This document shows, in pieces, positions 53,667-64,000 of a stretch of DNA of 64,000 nucleotides. Source of the stretch: Amanita rubescens (lineage: Eukaryota; Basidiomycota; Agaricomycetes; Agaricales; Amanitaceae); NCBI GenBank assembly GCA_015039365.1, contig WION01000269.1, forward strand, positions 1 to 64,000, given 5' to 3'. Each line of letters starts with the position of its first letter. The stretch's first letter is position 1. The notes below the pieces were generated by a model, which searched no databases, was not told where the DNA came from, and saw only the letters and a list, made by a program, of their open reading frames with translations. The position numbers and the translations under genes are program-made.

Positions 53667-55412
53667 ATGGGATTCTGGCGTATTGGCAAGCGCGCCATCC
53701 CGCAGCCTCCCTCGGCCGAATTTCCACTTGAGTTGCTAGAACAGATTTTCGCTCACGCACGTCTGCTTCATTTATCCTACTCCTATCAGTCTTTTCTGAA
53801 CCGGGTTGCAGTTCGCAAGGAACCCCGATACGACTTTTGAACAGATGAAATCTCTTCGTCTGGTTTGCAGAAGCTTCGACCAAGCTGCACGACGCAGAGT
53901 CATGTCCCGTGTCCGCTTATTCGGTAATGGCGACAACCCAATGTCCAATATGCTTCAACTCCATTCTATACTCTCTTCCAACTTAAACGGTCATCTAGAC
54001 GCTACAACGACGCTTGTGATGGGCGATTGGAAATGGAGATACGGCGAACTTCAACTATTCGTGTCCTTCAGGGAAATGCGCGATTTCGCTTATCCGAAGG
54101 TTCCTGGAATCCTTTCGAATTCTACAATTGTTCCATTGGCGTACCTTTTTGTGATGCTTTGCGCTCCGCATTTATTTGTTTTGGGCATCCACGATTTGGT
54201 TGCCCTTTTGTGCACAAGATATCGCCTGTCGCACCCTTCGGTACTCAATATGCCTCGTGTTCGTCGTGTCATGTGAGTTGACTGACGTGATTCTGAAACT
54301 TAACTGACGAGCCCACAGATGGAAAGCAGATTGGGATGCTCCGAATTGGATAACGTCTAATACAGTCAAGCTGCTCCTAGAGTTTCACCAGCTGTCCGAG
54401 CTAGTGCTTCTGGCCGACTACGGCCAGGATCTGGGCTACATCTTCAAATGCCTCTCCAAATTGCACAATTTACGCAAGCTGAGTGTCGAAATTCTCAATT
54501 CGTTCAACTGGTATCGTAATCGGCCCAATCCTCTTCATGACTTGGGAAAAGTTATAGGAGCGAATCTTAATCTTACTCACTTCGAGCTATTTCTACACGA
54601 ACACACTAAAGTGAGCTGCTCTGCGATCTTTGGCCATGTACCTGCAGGAAGTCCTTTGAAGCTGGAACACCTCAGTATATCTGATAATTTCTCCAATGTC
54701 GAGGCGATTGTCCCTCATATACGTTTCCTGAACTCCATCAATTTCTACGCACGCTACAATCAAATACTTCCAGTACTACGTTCTGAGCGTATATTCCCGC
54801 CGTTCATCCAAGCATCGGAAATTCATAATAATTTGGTTGACTATCTCAGAGGCCATCCGCACATTGTCAGCCTTTCCACCAACGACGATTACAACAAGGC
54901 CACGGGGACAACGATACTAGAAATCATGGCTCAACATTCTGAAAGCTTAAAATATTTCAGCACTACTTCCCTGGGATTCCGATTATGTGTAATAGAATCT
55001 TTTCAGAATAGACTTTTGTTGCAGTAGTGTACGAACCTCGACCAACTCACGCTCGTACCTCGCCACCATTGCGATCTTTTATGGAACCTCGTGAGTGAAC
55101 AATCGCCGGAATGAGTATCGATGATTTCTGGTGGTACTAAGGATGTCATAGGCCGCGACCTTGCCAATTATTGCCCGTTTGCCAAGCTCCTTAACGCTGG
55201 TGGTCTCCGGTCTGGCACAGTTCAAAGCATGTGTTAAACATTGCCATCAGTCACAGGACCCTGTGATCCATGACCTGGCTGGGCGTATTGTGTACGGGGG
55301 GCCTGTACGAAAGTGGCGGGAAGGTTATTGTAGCGAGTACTACACACCTAATGTGAGTGCTGACGCTGCCGAAGACTGTACAAGTCTAACTTTAGAGCAG
55401 AGGGCGCAGTAA
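53667..55412 (+). pseudogene. F-box/LRR-like protein, array copy D (internal stop)
   Basis: Exons start at 53667, 53812 and 54319, with a last exon from about 55153 to 55412. The first intron again has a GC donor (53757). The F-box is complete (LAEFPLELLEQIFAH, TTFEQMKSLRLVCRSF) and so are the leucine-rich stretches. After R-L-L-L-Q a TAG (55025-55027) interrupts the frame. Compared with copy C it looks like an extra triplet, because the following codons (C-T-N-L-D-Q-L) stay in frame. Without it the protein would continue to 55412, with an extended C-terminus ending L-E-Q-R-A-Q. The truncated form lacks about 130 residues but keeps the F-box, so it might still act as a partial protein. Confidence 0.72.
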
Positions 55413-55955
55413 GTTTCCAGTGACGGTAGCTGTACTCCAGAGTATTTCGTCTAGTATAACTAGTATGAAATCACAAGCCAATCTATGATCCCAATCGTTG
55501 TTCACCTAGTGTCCTGGCCATTAGACAGTTGTGACGCGCCTCGCCTGCTCTCAAGGCCATCCCGCCAGCTTGACACGCAGAATCATTGGCACCAGGAGAC
55601 CACAGACGACAGTCTACATCGTAAGCACGGGGATGATCGTTCTAGCATCGGCCATCTATTTGGCACCCATAGTTGTTCAATTGGTCGGATCGCGCCGTGC
55701 TCCAGCTGTTTCAGCTGCCGTCAAAAGTGAATATTTGGTGCCACAGAAGGGACACGACGGCCAGGAACCTCCGAGTCCATCCTACTCGAGAACCTTGCCT
55801 CCGCCGAACGCTGTGACTAGAATCATCTGCCTCCGTAAATAACAGCGCAATGCAAGAAGGAACTTGTGTCACAATGCACACGGATGCTGAGACTTGGATG
55901 TTACAATACATGGACAGTGATTTTCCTTATTCTCTCCTTTTTATGACGCACCCAT
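55413..55955. other. Interval with a small membrane-protein-like frame
   Basis: A plus-strand frame at 55531-55842 (103 codons) has one hydrophobic helix (V-Y-I-V-S-T-G-M-I-V-L-A-S-A-I-Y-L-A-P) and a Pro/Ser-rich end. It may be the remnant of a DUF3712-like gene in the same array position as 48617-49642, but similarity is not clear. Later sequence (GTCACAATGCACACGGATGC) repeats a motif seen at 47220. Confidence 0.35.
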
Positions 55956-58845
55956 TCACGCCTTCTCGAACACATACAAATACGCCAATTGCTTCAGCTC
56001 GTTCACGCTCTCCGCGTCTGCTTTTACCACCTTTTCGTCATTGAATAACACCCATCCACCTGGTCCGGCGTCAGATGGAGGGACCCTGACATGCGCAACG
56101 TAATGTCCACTATGGACGCTGGGTCCCTTGTGAGACACAAACGCTTTGAGGGCATATCGCACAGGGACGGTTGTAGTTCTCCCGGTCTGTTGCGTTCGTG
56201 TTGCTTGGCGCAGAGGAAGATTGAGTAACATCTTCTTCTCCTGTAACGTCTGGATGGTTGAACAGCCAATCTACAGCACGCTCCGCGTTATTGTCCTATC
56301 GTTTGTCACTCGTTAGCACCTGGAATCTCCGCAGAACACGGCGGACTCACGGTTTCCCGCAAGGCTCTTTTAGCCTGGCCGACTGTGAATCCCATATCGG
56401 TCAACATAGCCACCATCTCCAGCGATGGCTCCGATGTCAGCTCCAGTAGGCTGTTGCACCTCTGCGGATTGTGGGACGTCGATGTCTAATCACGTCGTAA
56501 GCGTTCCAATCACCCGAAGAGAGAAGGTTCGGCCAGAACACACCTGGATCATCCATGTGCGAAAATATCCACTCCATAGCCGACTCTGCGTCGCTGTTAC
56601 CTGTTGCCCTCAGAGCCTTTTCGCAACGAACACGAGGGAATCCCATCATCTCCAACTGTGACACTAGTTCCTCATTAACGGGTGGTAACCCACTTGTCCC
56701 ACCTCCCTTCCGTGTCGTCCGGCAACTCAACTTCACCGGATTGAAGTCCACTTCCAACGTGCTTCTGTTCGAAGACGAGCGTATCAGTTCTCAGGAAGTA
56801 TAACCGGGATGTCTGCCCGTCCCAGATCAACGCCAGTGAAAGAGAGTAAGAATAGCGTCGTGCGACTCACCCAACTTGGTCGGAACCCAATTTACCAACT
56901 TGAATTTCTTGACGTGGACGACGAGCACCTCAGGGAAGGATGCAAACCGGCTGCCCTTGGTTGCAATGACTTGAGTATTCTCAACAGGACAAGTATAATG
57001 GAGCGCCTCGGCTGAGAGGAACGAGTCGATACAGGATGTGAGCTTGACAGGCTTGTATTTAGTCTTCTTCTCTCCTTCGCTGAGGATCTCCTCTTCCTCA
57101 CCAGTGACTTGGACACTCAACGTGTCCATCGCGTCGACGCGATAGCTGACCTTCTTACAAGACTGGCACTGCAACCTTTGTTCCATCCCATACTTGAACA
57201 CGCGCGTCGCGTCCCCATCACCACCAAGCGCAATCCCAAGCCGCTTATTATCCTCCCTGATGCGCTTTAAAAGATGCGCAAAGAATTCTTCCGCGTCTTG
57301 TTGACGCATCGTGGAGAATTCGTTGTGGTTTTTGCCGATGATCGATCTGAACGCGTTTGGCCGGATACCGGCCTGAAATTCGGGCTGGTGTCCCGGATCG
57401 GAGGAGGGCGGAACAGGGTGAGACAGAACATCGGGTGTAGACGTTGAGGAAAATGCTTCAGCGGCGGATATGCTAGTTTTGGGAAGAGGAGGGGTAGATT
57501 GCGGAATGGCATACCGCCCGCTGAGGAGACCGTCTGCTATTTTTTGTATTTGGCATTCGAGGCAGTCTGCGGGAAGAAGCACTCTGCATTCTTGGGCGTG
57601 AGTGGGGTCCGGTTGGAAGTAGCGTTGCTGGAAGGTCGGGAGAGAAAAGACGGTTTGGAGGATCGATGCGATATAGCAGCTGTTACCCAGATTGGAGAGA
57701 CCAGTCAGGCCTGGTCCGCAGACGGGCTCAAGCGTTTCTCCAGAATTGGAAGTGAGAGAAAAATCGTATTGGAGGTTATGTTCGATGTCCTGGCAAAGTG
57801 TTAGCCAATTGACGATTGTGACAAGGACAATCTTACGAGCTCAGTCATGGATTTCTCGGTTTTTGCCAATGATTTAATGTTAATTCCGAATGTTTTGAGG
57901 TGTGCTGCAATCTCTGTATCTCGTCTGGCATCGTTGCATGTGTAGCAGTAAATGTCTGGAGAAGTTGGTGAATATTACGTATGCCGCAGTAGTCCATAAC
58001 GCACCTGCACCGCCTTCTGGTGTAATGGCACCTAGCTTGACAGATACAGAGTGTTGTGAATCTGAATCTTGATAATGGGTCAAGGCGTGTCCACGGCCTT
58101 CTAAACCGCCGACTTGCTTGCGTCCGCAACCGAGGTTGCCGCACGTGAGACATAACCACAAGTTAGTTGTCAAATCACAAGAAGCGCAGTGCGCCAAGCC
58201 TGGGAGGAAGGCCCACATTAATCTATTCCAACATGAAGGACTTGATGCCCACCTGACTCGGCAATCGGCCCCGTCGCAAACTGTTCGAGCAACAATGTAT
58301 GCTCGCAGGGGATGATCTCTTCCACCCACGCTTTAATTTCAGACTGACGCGCAGAAGAATGGGAGGACATGCAAGCATCTACCAGTGACTTCACCTTGGT
58401 CGCGTTAGCCTTTCCAGTTATTCCAAAATGCGAAACTTACCTTGGCATCGTTTGCGGCCTCCGGAGCGAGTACGCCCTCCACAGGATCACACATCCAACA
58501 TTTGATGGTAGTCAAGAACTGATACTTTTCCTTCTCGGTTGGTTCTTCTTGAATTGCCAACTTGGCCATCTTGGCAGGTGGCCCATTCTCGTCTCGTCCG
58601 TTCCCGCTGGCTGTCTGCGGAGCTGGAATGCGTCGTACGTTGAGGGTAAATGGATGATCCGCCTTGTGAACGTGCATTTGAGCGTGTAGTCGCGGGCAAG
58701 CGCCATTGAAACAAGACAAGCAGAGGTCGACGCCTGTTGGCAGATCCTGGCTATCAAAACACTGAGTACATTCCTCCCTGTGCACCTGCTGTGATAACTT
58801 TGGGTGAGATAAAGTAGAGATGCGCGATATATGTGCGCATTCCAT
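55956..58845 (-). CDS. Ubiquitin carboxyl-terminal hydrolase, USP5/UBP14 type (frameshifted)
   Basis: USP5/UBP14 disassembles free ubiquitin chains. The start at 58845 (M-E-C-A-H-I-S) matches family N-termini. In order come a variant UBP zinc finger (REECTQCFDSQ...C-L-S-C-F-N-G), the main UBP finger (H-C-A-S-C-D, LWLCLTCGNLGCGRKQ, GRGHALTHY), and the catalytic Cys box (GLTGLSNLGNSCYIAS). The catalytic domain continues with MRQQDAEEFFAHLLKRI, LQCQSCKK and WVPTKLDIPVILPE. Two UBA domains (QLEMMGFPRVRCEKALRATG; MLTDMGF) lie inside it, and the His box is SVHSGHYVAHVR. Short introns fit. After P-V-I-L-P-E an extra base creates a TGA; another shift follows ELPDD, and a third lies before the His box. 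The protein would then stop before its catalytic His. It is probably a pseudogene, unless these are assembly errors. Confidence 0.75.
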
Positions 58846-59255
58846 CTTGCGTTCGTGGCCGCTGCAGTGGTCCAAAGTCGCGCGTCCTGCCAATGATTAT
58901 CTAATCAATCATCTCATCGCAAAACACGTGCTCCATCAGACTCCTTCCCAGTCTCGTCTGGAGGTTGGACGTCTTGACGATGTTTATGTAAGACTACGCT
59001 CCAGAGAGACTGGCACAAAACATTCGTCAACAAAAGCTCGGAGACGTTACGAGCTGTGACCTGTAGCTTATGTAAATGATAATCGAGCGGACTTCAAATC
59101 GTTTGGCTGTGCCGCGCGCCTGAAGACCAGCCTCGTGTATGGCACGTAATCCCCTCCACCACCGCTGACCGGCTTCACTCAAGGTGAGTTGCAAAGTAAT
59201 TGTACGGTATACTAACATGTTCTGACGCACTTTTTAGGTCTTTTTCTGCGCTCTC
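58846..59255. other. Divergent promoter region, USP / helicase
   Basis: About 410 bases lie between two divergent starts. No coding signal or clear TATA box is seen. Confidence 0.4.
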
Positions 59256-61596
59256 ATGTCCTCAGACGCAGATCCACCTGCTCCTGCCTCCCTGGCTCCT
59301 TCTGTTAACGAAATCCGTTCGCGAACACTTGAGACTTTTGGAAAACGACCTTGTCTATGGCAGGTTCGCATTTGCGAGGCGATTTTGAAGGGAGATCAAG
59401 ATGTCATATCGATAGCAGGCACGGGAATGGGGAAGACGCTCACCTTCTGGATGCCGCTACTATTTCGCCCTCTAGGGATTCTTCTCGTCGTCACACCCCT
59501 CAACATCTTAGGGAAACAGAACATTGAAACTCTGGAGAAGGCTGGGATCGAAGGAATTTTTATTTCGGCACGAACTGCAACAGAAGAGAATTTCCGGGTG
59601 AATACATTATTCTTTGCGCGCTAGTAGCATTTTTATTCACATGAACTTTGTTTTAGGCAATTGCAGCCCACCGCTATCGTGTCATTGTTGTAAATCCCGA
59701 AGAACTCATGCGGCCGAAAGGTGGTTTCGAAAAACTAATGAAGGACAAGCTATTCGTCAACTCTCTCATCGGAATTGTCATTGATGAAGCCCATTGCATC
59801 TCGCAGTGGGGCTCTTTTCGTCCTGAGTATCGACATATTGGCCAGCTTCGCTTCCTTCCCCGTAAACATTGTCCATACCTTATCACGTCCGCTACGATGT
59901 CGCCAGCTGTCATCCTTGACATCAAGAAGGTCCTGAACCTTGATGAAGATAAATTGTTGCTTTCTCGCTGCTCTGTTAATCGCTCCAACTTCGCTATTAT
60001 CATTCGCCCAATTGTACACTCCCTCGCCAGTTTTCTAGATCTCAAGTTTCTGTTACGTGATTGGAAGCCCGGGGATCCCCCGCCTCCGAAATTTCTTGTG
60101 TTTTTTGACAATATCCAAACTGCTGTTAGCGCAGCAAAGGTTTTGCGCAAGCTATTACCGAAGGAACATCGACATCGAGTCAAGTGGTTTTTTGCAGATA
60201 TGTCTGATGAATTCAAAGAAGATGAAGCAGATAGGTTGGCAAAGGGTGAAACGTGGGGGCTGTTGACGACGGATTCGTTTGGAATGGTGAGTTCTCTTTT
60301 ATTTTGAGATGAGCATGCTAACACCTCTCAGGGAATGGATATACCCGACATTCAGATCGTTTGCCAGTGGCGTGCTACATTGCCAAGTGTTTCAACGATT
60401 TGGCAGCGATTTGGTCGATGTGTCCGAGATCCGACACTACAGGGCCTCGTTTACCTGTTTGTAGAAAAGGAATACTTTGACGCTGAACGCAAGAGGGCTG
60501 AAACAGCAAAGGATTCAAGGAAGCGAAAACGAGCCGCTACTGTAGCTGGCAGGCACAGTGATCCAAGCGGTGACGAGGAAGAGGGTACCACGCAGATGAA
60601 GTCGAGCCGTAAACCAAAAAACGGCAAGAAGAATGTAATAGATCCTGCTGTTGACGATGTCATCAATGCGGATGAACGGGGTATTGGCTGCCGACGCCAA
60701 CCTCTCATTGCCGTATTCCAGGATTCTATGTCGGCAACGTCTCATCTTGAATGTGATCCAGCTCTACCTCAAGGCTGTGCCCGCTGTCGTCCTGTTTCTA
60801 TTCAGCTGTGTTGCGACATACATAACCCAGAGCTAACACAACCAAATATCTCTCAATCATCGACTGCTAAGCCTCAAGCAGTGGTGCGCCGTTCTAATCT
60901 CTCTGCTTCACTTGAGATGGATTCGAGGGACAAGGCCCTTGAATATGATCTTGAAATCTGGCGGCGCAACAAGACCAAGGAGAAATACGGTCTTGCATGT
61001 CTCAAGCATGAAGGACCTGGACTCGTGATGTCAGCAGCAGTTCGCGAACGCATCGTCAAGTGTGCGCATTTTGGCAAGATCAAGATGGCCACTAACCTCG
61101 AACGAGAGACACGTTGGTCAGGTTCTCATGAATATGGTTGTGATATCATCAAAATTATCGAAAAACATTATCCGCCTGAGCCCCCGCCATCCCTTGGTCC
61201 GATGCCAAGTCAGCTCCCGCTCCAACCCTTCCTTCTCAACTCAGCGTCTCAAATAGGCAGTCAGCCACTGGTAGTTCCACCTGCAGCACGTACAAAGCGC
61301 GCCGTCAAATGTAGTGTGTGCAACCAGACTGGCCATAATAGTATGTATCCGTCATCAGTTGTTCCTAGCTGTACTAACGATGCATTACAGTGAAGAACAA
61401 GGCAAAGTGTCCTGGGCCGCCAAGCACGCAATTTGTGAAGAAAGAAAACATACCACCACTCCTTCCTTCTCCGCTCCCTCGTGATCCATTTGCAATCCCT
61501 TCGTTATCAGTGGCTTTATCATCGTCTACCACCCTCTCTTCTATTTCCCCGTTCTCATCACATCAATATCAAGAAGGCGCGGCCGATTATCAATGA
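59256..61596 (+). CDS. RecQ-like superfamily 2 helicase with C-terminal zinc knuckle
   Basis: Exons are 59256-59597, 59657-60286, 60332-61340 and 61391-61596. Motifs in order are Q/0 region (R-P-C-L-W-Q), I (AGTGMGKT), Ia (V-T-P-L-N), II (DEAHCISQWG), III (S-A-T-M-S), IV (F-L-V-F-F-D-N), V (G-M-D-I-P-D) and VI (Q-R-F-G-R-C-V-R-D). These resemble RecQ, but there is no RQC or HRDC domain. The C-terminal half has a basic K-R-K-R-A region, several Cys-x-x-Cys pairs, a W-S-G-S-H-E-Y-G-C-D block, and across the last intron a zinc knuckle C-x2-C-x4-H-x6-C (CSVCNQTGH...K-C-P). Such helicases are multicopy in agaricomycetes, and I believe they are often found beside DUF6589 genes, as here. The frame is intact. 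The role is probably linked to mobile DNA rather than to housekeeping repair (inference). Confidence 0.82.
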
Positions 61597-61604
61597 TAAT
61601 TCTA

Positions 61605-62648
61605 CTATATCAATTCGCCTATAATATCATCCACGTCTGGTCTATCATCGCCAACATTCCCCTCATTTGCATCGTCATTCACTATTATTCCTACATGTTT
61701 ATCCATTGCATCGTGTCCGTTATCCAACATGTCTGGAATAGAATGAACTGTTGTTCGCCCTGGCATGAATACGTGAGGTGAATTGCCTGCAATATGATCC
61801 CGTAGGTCTTTAAGCGTCTTCTCCATATTTGGGTCTGCATGCAAGACAGACGTTTTTGATAAGGCAAGGTTACGTGTGATCGTCTCATGTGTATTCTTAT
61901 AAGTTGCGATAAGTGCTGACTCTTCTATAATCCGTTTGACAGTATGGTTAGGCCCTTGGCCACCATGTTTAACCTAAAGATGTGAGTGATTTGTATGTAC
62001 TTCATCCGGGTTCAGAAAACTGACTTTGATCTCCAGGTTGTGCAATTCAACAAGCCAATCAATGGCGCGAAACTTTTCCGGTTTACCAGTTGGGTTGACC
62101 AAGATGTTATACCGGATAGCATGACGGAGACCTTCAGGATACTTGAAATGCAAATCAAGCAAGAACTGTTCAAGGTATGATGCGTATATGTGCTTCCCAG
62201 TTGCCTTGAATAACGGAATCCATGTCAACAGGCATCTTTCTACACGACCAATATCTCCAACATTCATCGCATATGAGAGCTCTTCATACAACGCAAGATA
62301 GGAATTGATCAGCTGTGCATTCTCGAGGAGTTGATCACGCTCCGAGATTGGTTTGAGACGGTCCAAAGATAAGTCTTCTGTACTTGCGAATTCTCGCATG
62401 ATATCCTCAGCCATGTCTTCTAATTCATGTAACATTGGTTCAGATTCCGCAAGCTTATCGAGGCTAGTATGCTCAGGGTTCTTGCGTCCAGCCAGAACAC
62501 GCCAACAGTCCAAGCGTCGACTAATTCCGGCATGATTGATCACTTGATGCATGCGGCGAAAACCCGGTTTTGACGACATAATCCCAGTCTCCTTTGGACG
62601 TAAGACCATGATATCGCCCATCAAACCAGTTTTATCTTTGCGTGCCAA
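61605..62648 (-). CDS. DUF6589 protein, 5'-truncated
   Basis: The C-terminal half of a DUF6589 protein, a fungal family of unknown function expanded in agaricomycetes. Motifs are LINSYLALYEELSYAMN, DIGRVERCLLTWIPLFKATG, LVNPTGKPEKFRAIDWLVEL and, after a 51-nt intron (61974-62024), HGGQGPNHTVKRIIEES. The end is acidic (D-D-R-P-D-V-D-D-I-I-G). Family members are usually much longer at the N-terminus; here the frame begins at 62648, just before a block of inverted repeats, so the 5' end is lost. The stop lies 8 bases from the stop of the convergent helicase gene, so the two genes have almost no room for separate 3' untranslated regions. Confidence 0.75.
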
Positions 62649-62692
62649 ACCAGGTTTGATGAGAATACGATGAAGCGCACATCAGCAATTCC

Positions 62693-62880
62693 TCAAATTT
62701 CACTTTCAGCCCTTTCAGCCCTTTTGAAAGGGCCAAAGGGCCGAAAGTGGCCAAAGTGGGTCTCACTTTCGAAAGGAAGGTCATTTAACTTTGAAAAGGT
62801 GAGTTGACTGCTTTTGTACCTTTTCAAAGCTAGGTTTTTACTTTCGTCCCTTTTCAAAGGGGCCAAAGGGTTCAATGTAG
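62693..62880. repeat. Cluster of short inverted repeats (CCCTTT / AAAGGG)
   Basis: Within about 190 bases the motifs CCCTTTTGAAAGGG, AAAGGGCCGAAAG, ACTTTCG and CCCTTTTCAAAGGGG recur in both orientations and could fold into nested hairpins. They lie exactly where the DUF6589 similarity is cut off. They could be the end of an inserted element. Confidence 0.6.
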
Positions 62881-64000
62881 AACAATGAAATGTATTATTG
62901 CCAGCTATCAAATGACATTGTAAAGCTATAGGCATGGAATGACTGTAGGTATCAAAACGGCATAAAAACAGGCAGGCGTCGTTTCACGAAACAAAGCAGC
63001 GCTGAAAGACTTGAGAAGGCGCTACAGTTGGCAGCATGCAGAAACAGGTATATAACAGAAGCCGGGGATGCGTAGAGAGAAAACAGTGCTGGACGAGAGC
63101 CGGCGGTGCATAGAGATGAATAAGCGGTCATGTTTTGCGTGGTGAGTCGAAATTGAAACAGCGCCCGGTCTGAATGAAATTTGCAGTACTTTGATGAGAG
63201 TCGGCAAAGGCATAGAAAGAGAATTGAGAGTCGAGAACTTGTATGACGACATAGCGATGCTCCAGTTCAAGTCTAGCGCCGTGTGAGAATCGTTACAGCA
63301 TAGAAAAGAATTAAACACAGCCAACAATGTGGGGAGCGGAACAGCACTGAACGCGTTCACTGCATTGTTGGCCCACAGGATACGGAGATGATGGTGCGGG
63401 GAGCGGACGGCACCGGATGCGCTCAGCGCCATGGTGCAGGGATGAGCTCACTGTCAGTATCGTATCGGAAAGGTGTGGGACACACCGTTTTGTAAGTGAG
63501 CGTGAAAGTGACGGGTCCAAAGCGAAGCGAATCTCTGGGTGAGCCAAGACTTGATGCGAAGAAAAACAGAGCTTGAGGGCGATGAGAGCGGCGGAGGTAA
63601 AGCTGGTCAGGTGAGGGAGCGGGGAACCGAAGGATGACTTACCACGGGTAACTCCATCATGCATCTAGAGAGCAGCAAGGCATGCTCTTTATATTTGAAA
63701 TCTCCATTGATTCACCGACGCTGGTGTATGGGCATAGAGAATCGCATGATTTGGTGAAAACACTTCCCATCCGCACCAGCACCGCCGTCTACTACAACGT
63801 CGTCAGTAAGCAAAGAAGCAAAGACCAGTTATAGTCGACCACATACCTACTCGACACGCGTTCAAGTTGTCGACGATGTAGGCTTTCAATTAGTTGTGCA
63901 AGCTGCGGAGAATGGAGAAGTCAGCTGGCTAACGTTATGCGCATATAGCTGACTAGCCTCATCATCACCGGCAGTAGGCCGGGTTTCCTAGCATGCACGC
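62881..64000. other. Right end of the window, no recognised gene
   Basis: Minus-strand open frames at 63022-63432 and 63311-63664 are Ser/Leu/His-rich, overlap each other and have no recognised domain. The plus strand repeats a loose GCATAGAGAxGAA-like motif at about 63069, 63109, 63210 and 63298. A possible gene end beyond 63650 cannot be judged. Confidence 0.35.

Noticed and set aside
63022..63664. Two minus-strand genes near the right end
   Set aside because: The frames overlap each other and are low-complexity Ser/Leu/His-rich, with no splice pattern or family match.

Overview
The window is nuclear DNA from a filamentous basidiomycete, most likely an agaricomycete (a Ceratobasidiaceae-like fungus would fit, but that is a guess). 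Genes are cut by many 50-60 nt GT-AG introns. The gene content is typical of the group: NB-ARC/TPR NLR-like proteins, HNH-domain proteins, tandem F-box genes, a DUF6589 gene, a DUF3712 gene and a chromodomain Ty3/gypsy element. No rRNA, tRNA or CRISPR array was recognised.

Layout. 0-3 kb: two conserved minus-strand genes, the 5' end of a multi-pass membrane protein (DUF2421/BRE4-like) and a class I alpha-mannosidase (GH47). 3.8-5.5 kb: an intact aldo-keto reductase (AKR1). 5.9-6.9 kb: relics of the DNA-repair gene FEN1/RAD27 and of an LRR gene. 7.3-15.4 kb: a complete, very young LTR retrotransposon read on the minus strand, with two identical 451-bp LTRs, a 5-bp target duplication, gag, pol with a chromodomain, and a third unknown ORF. 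16.3-22.9 kb: two paralogous NLR-like genes tail to tail inside a block almost free of CpG. 23.8-26.8 kb: relics of SMC1, FEN1 and the LRR gene. 26.8-28.2 kb: a damaged HNH gene. 28.5-29.2 kb: a small Gly/Ala-rich protein gene. 29.8-35.9 kb: AKR2 (intact), AKR3 (decayed) and AKR4 (5' stub), with an F-box gene between AKR3 and AKR4. 38.7-40.1 kb: an unknown coiled-coil protein gene.

42-59 kb is a tandem array built from F-box/LRR-like genes (A-D), a homeodomain gene and its 3' relics, relics of a ubiquitin protease, and a DUF3712 membrane protein. It ends in a long but frameshifted USP5/UBP14-type ubiquitin protease. 59.2-62.7 kb: a RecQ-like helicase with a C-terminal zinc knuckle, tail to tail with a 5'-truncated DUF6589 gene. 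The last 1.3 kb is repeat-rich and has no recognised gene.

The main theme is gene birth and decay by segmental duplication: intact genes sit beside intron-bearing fragments of normally single-copy genes. The strongest candidates for new biology are in the retrotransposon: a likely self-primed leader, an AUG-free 964-nt 5' region containing a 226-codon open frame, and a non-env third ORF. Next come the CpG desert around the NLR pair, the GC-AG introns in three of the four tandem F-box genes, and the helicase/DUF6589 module. All calls are by reading; no database search was possible.
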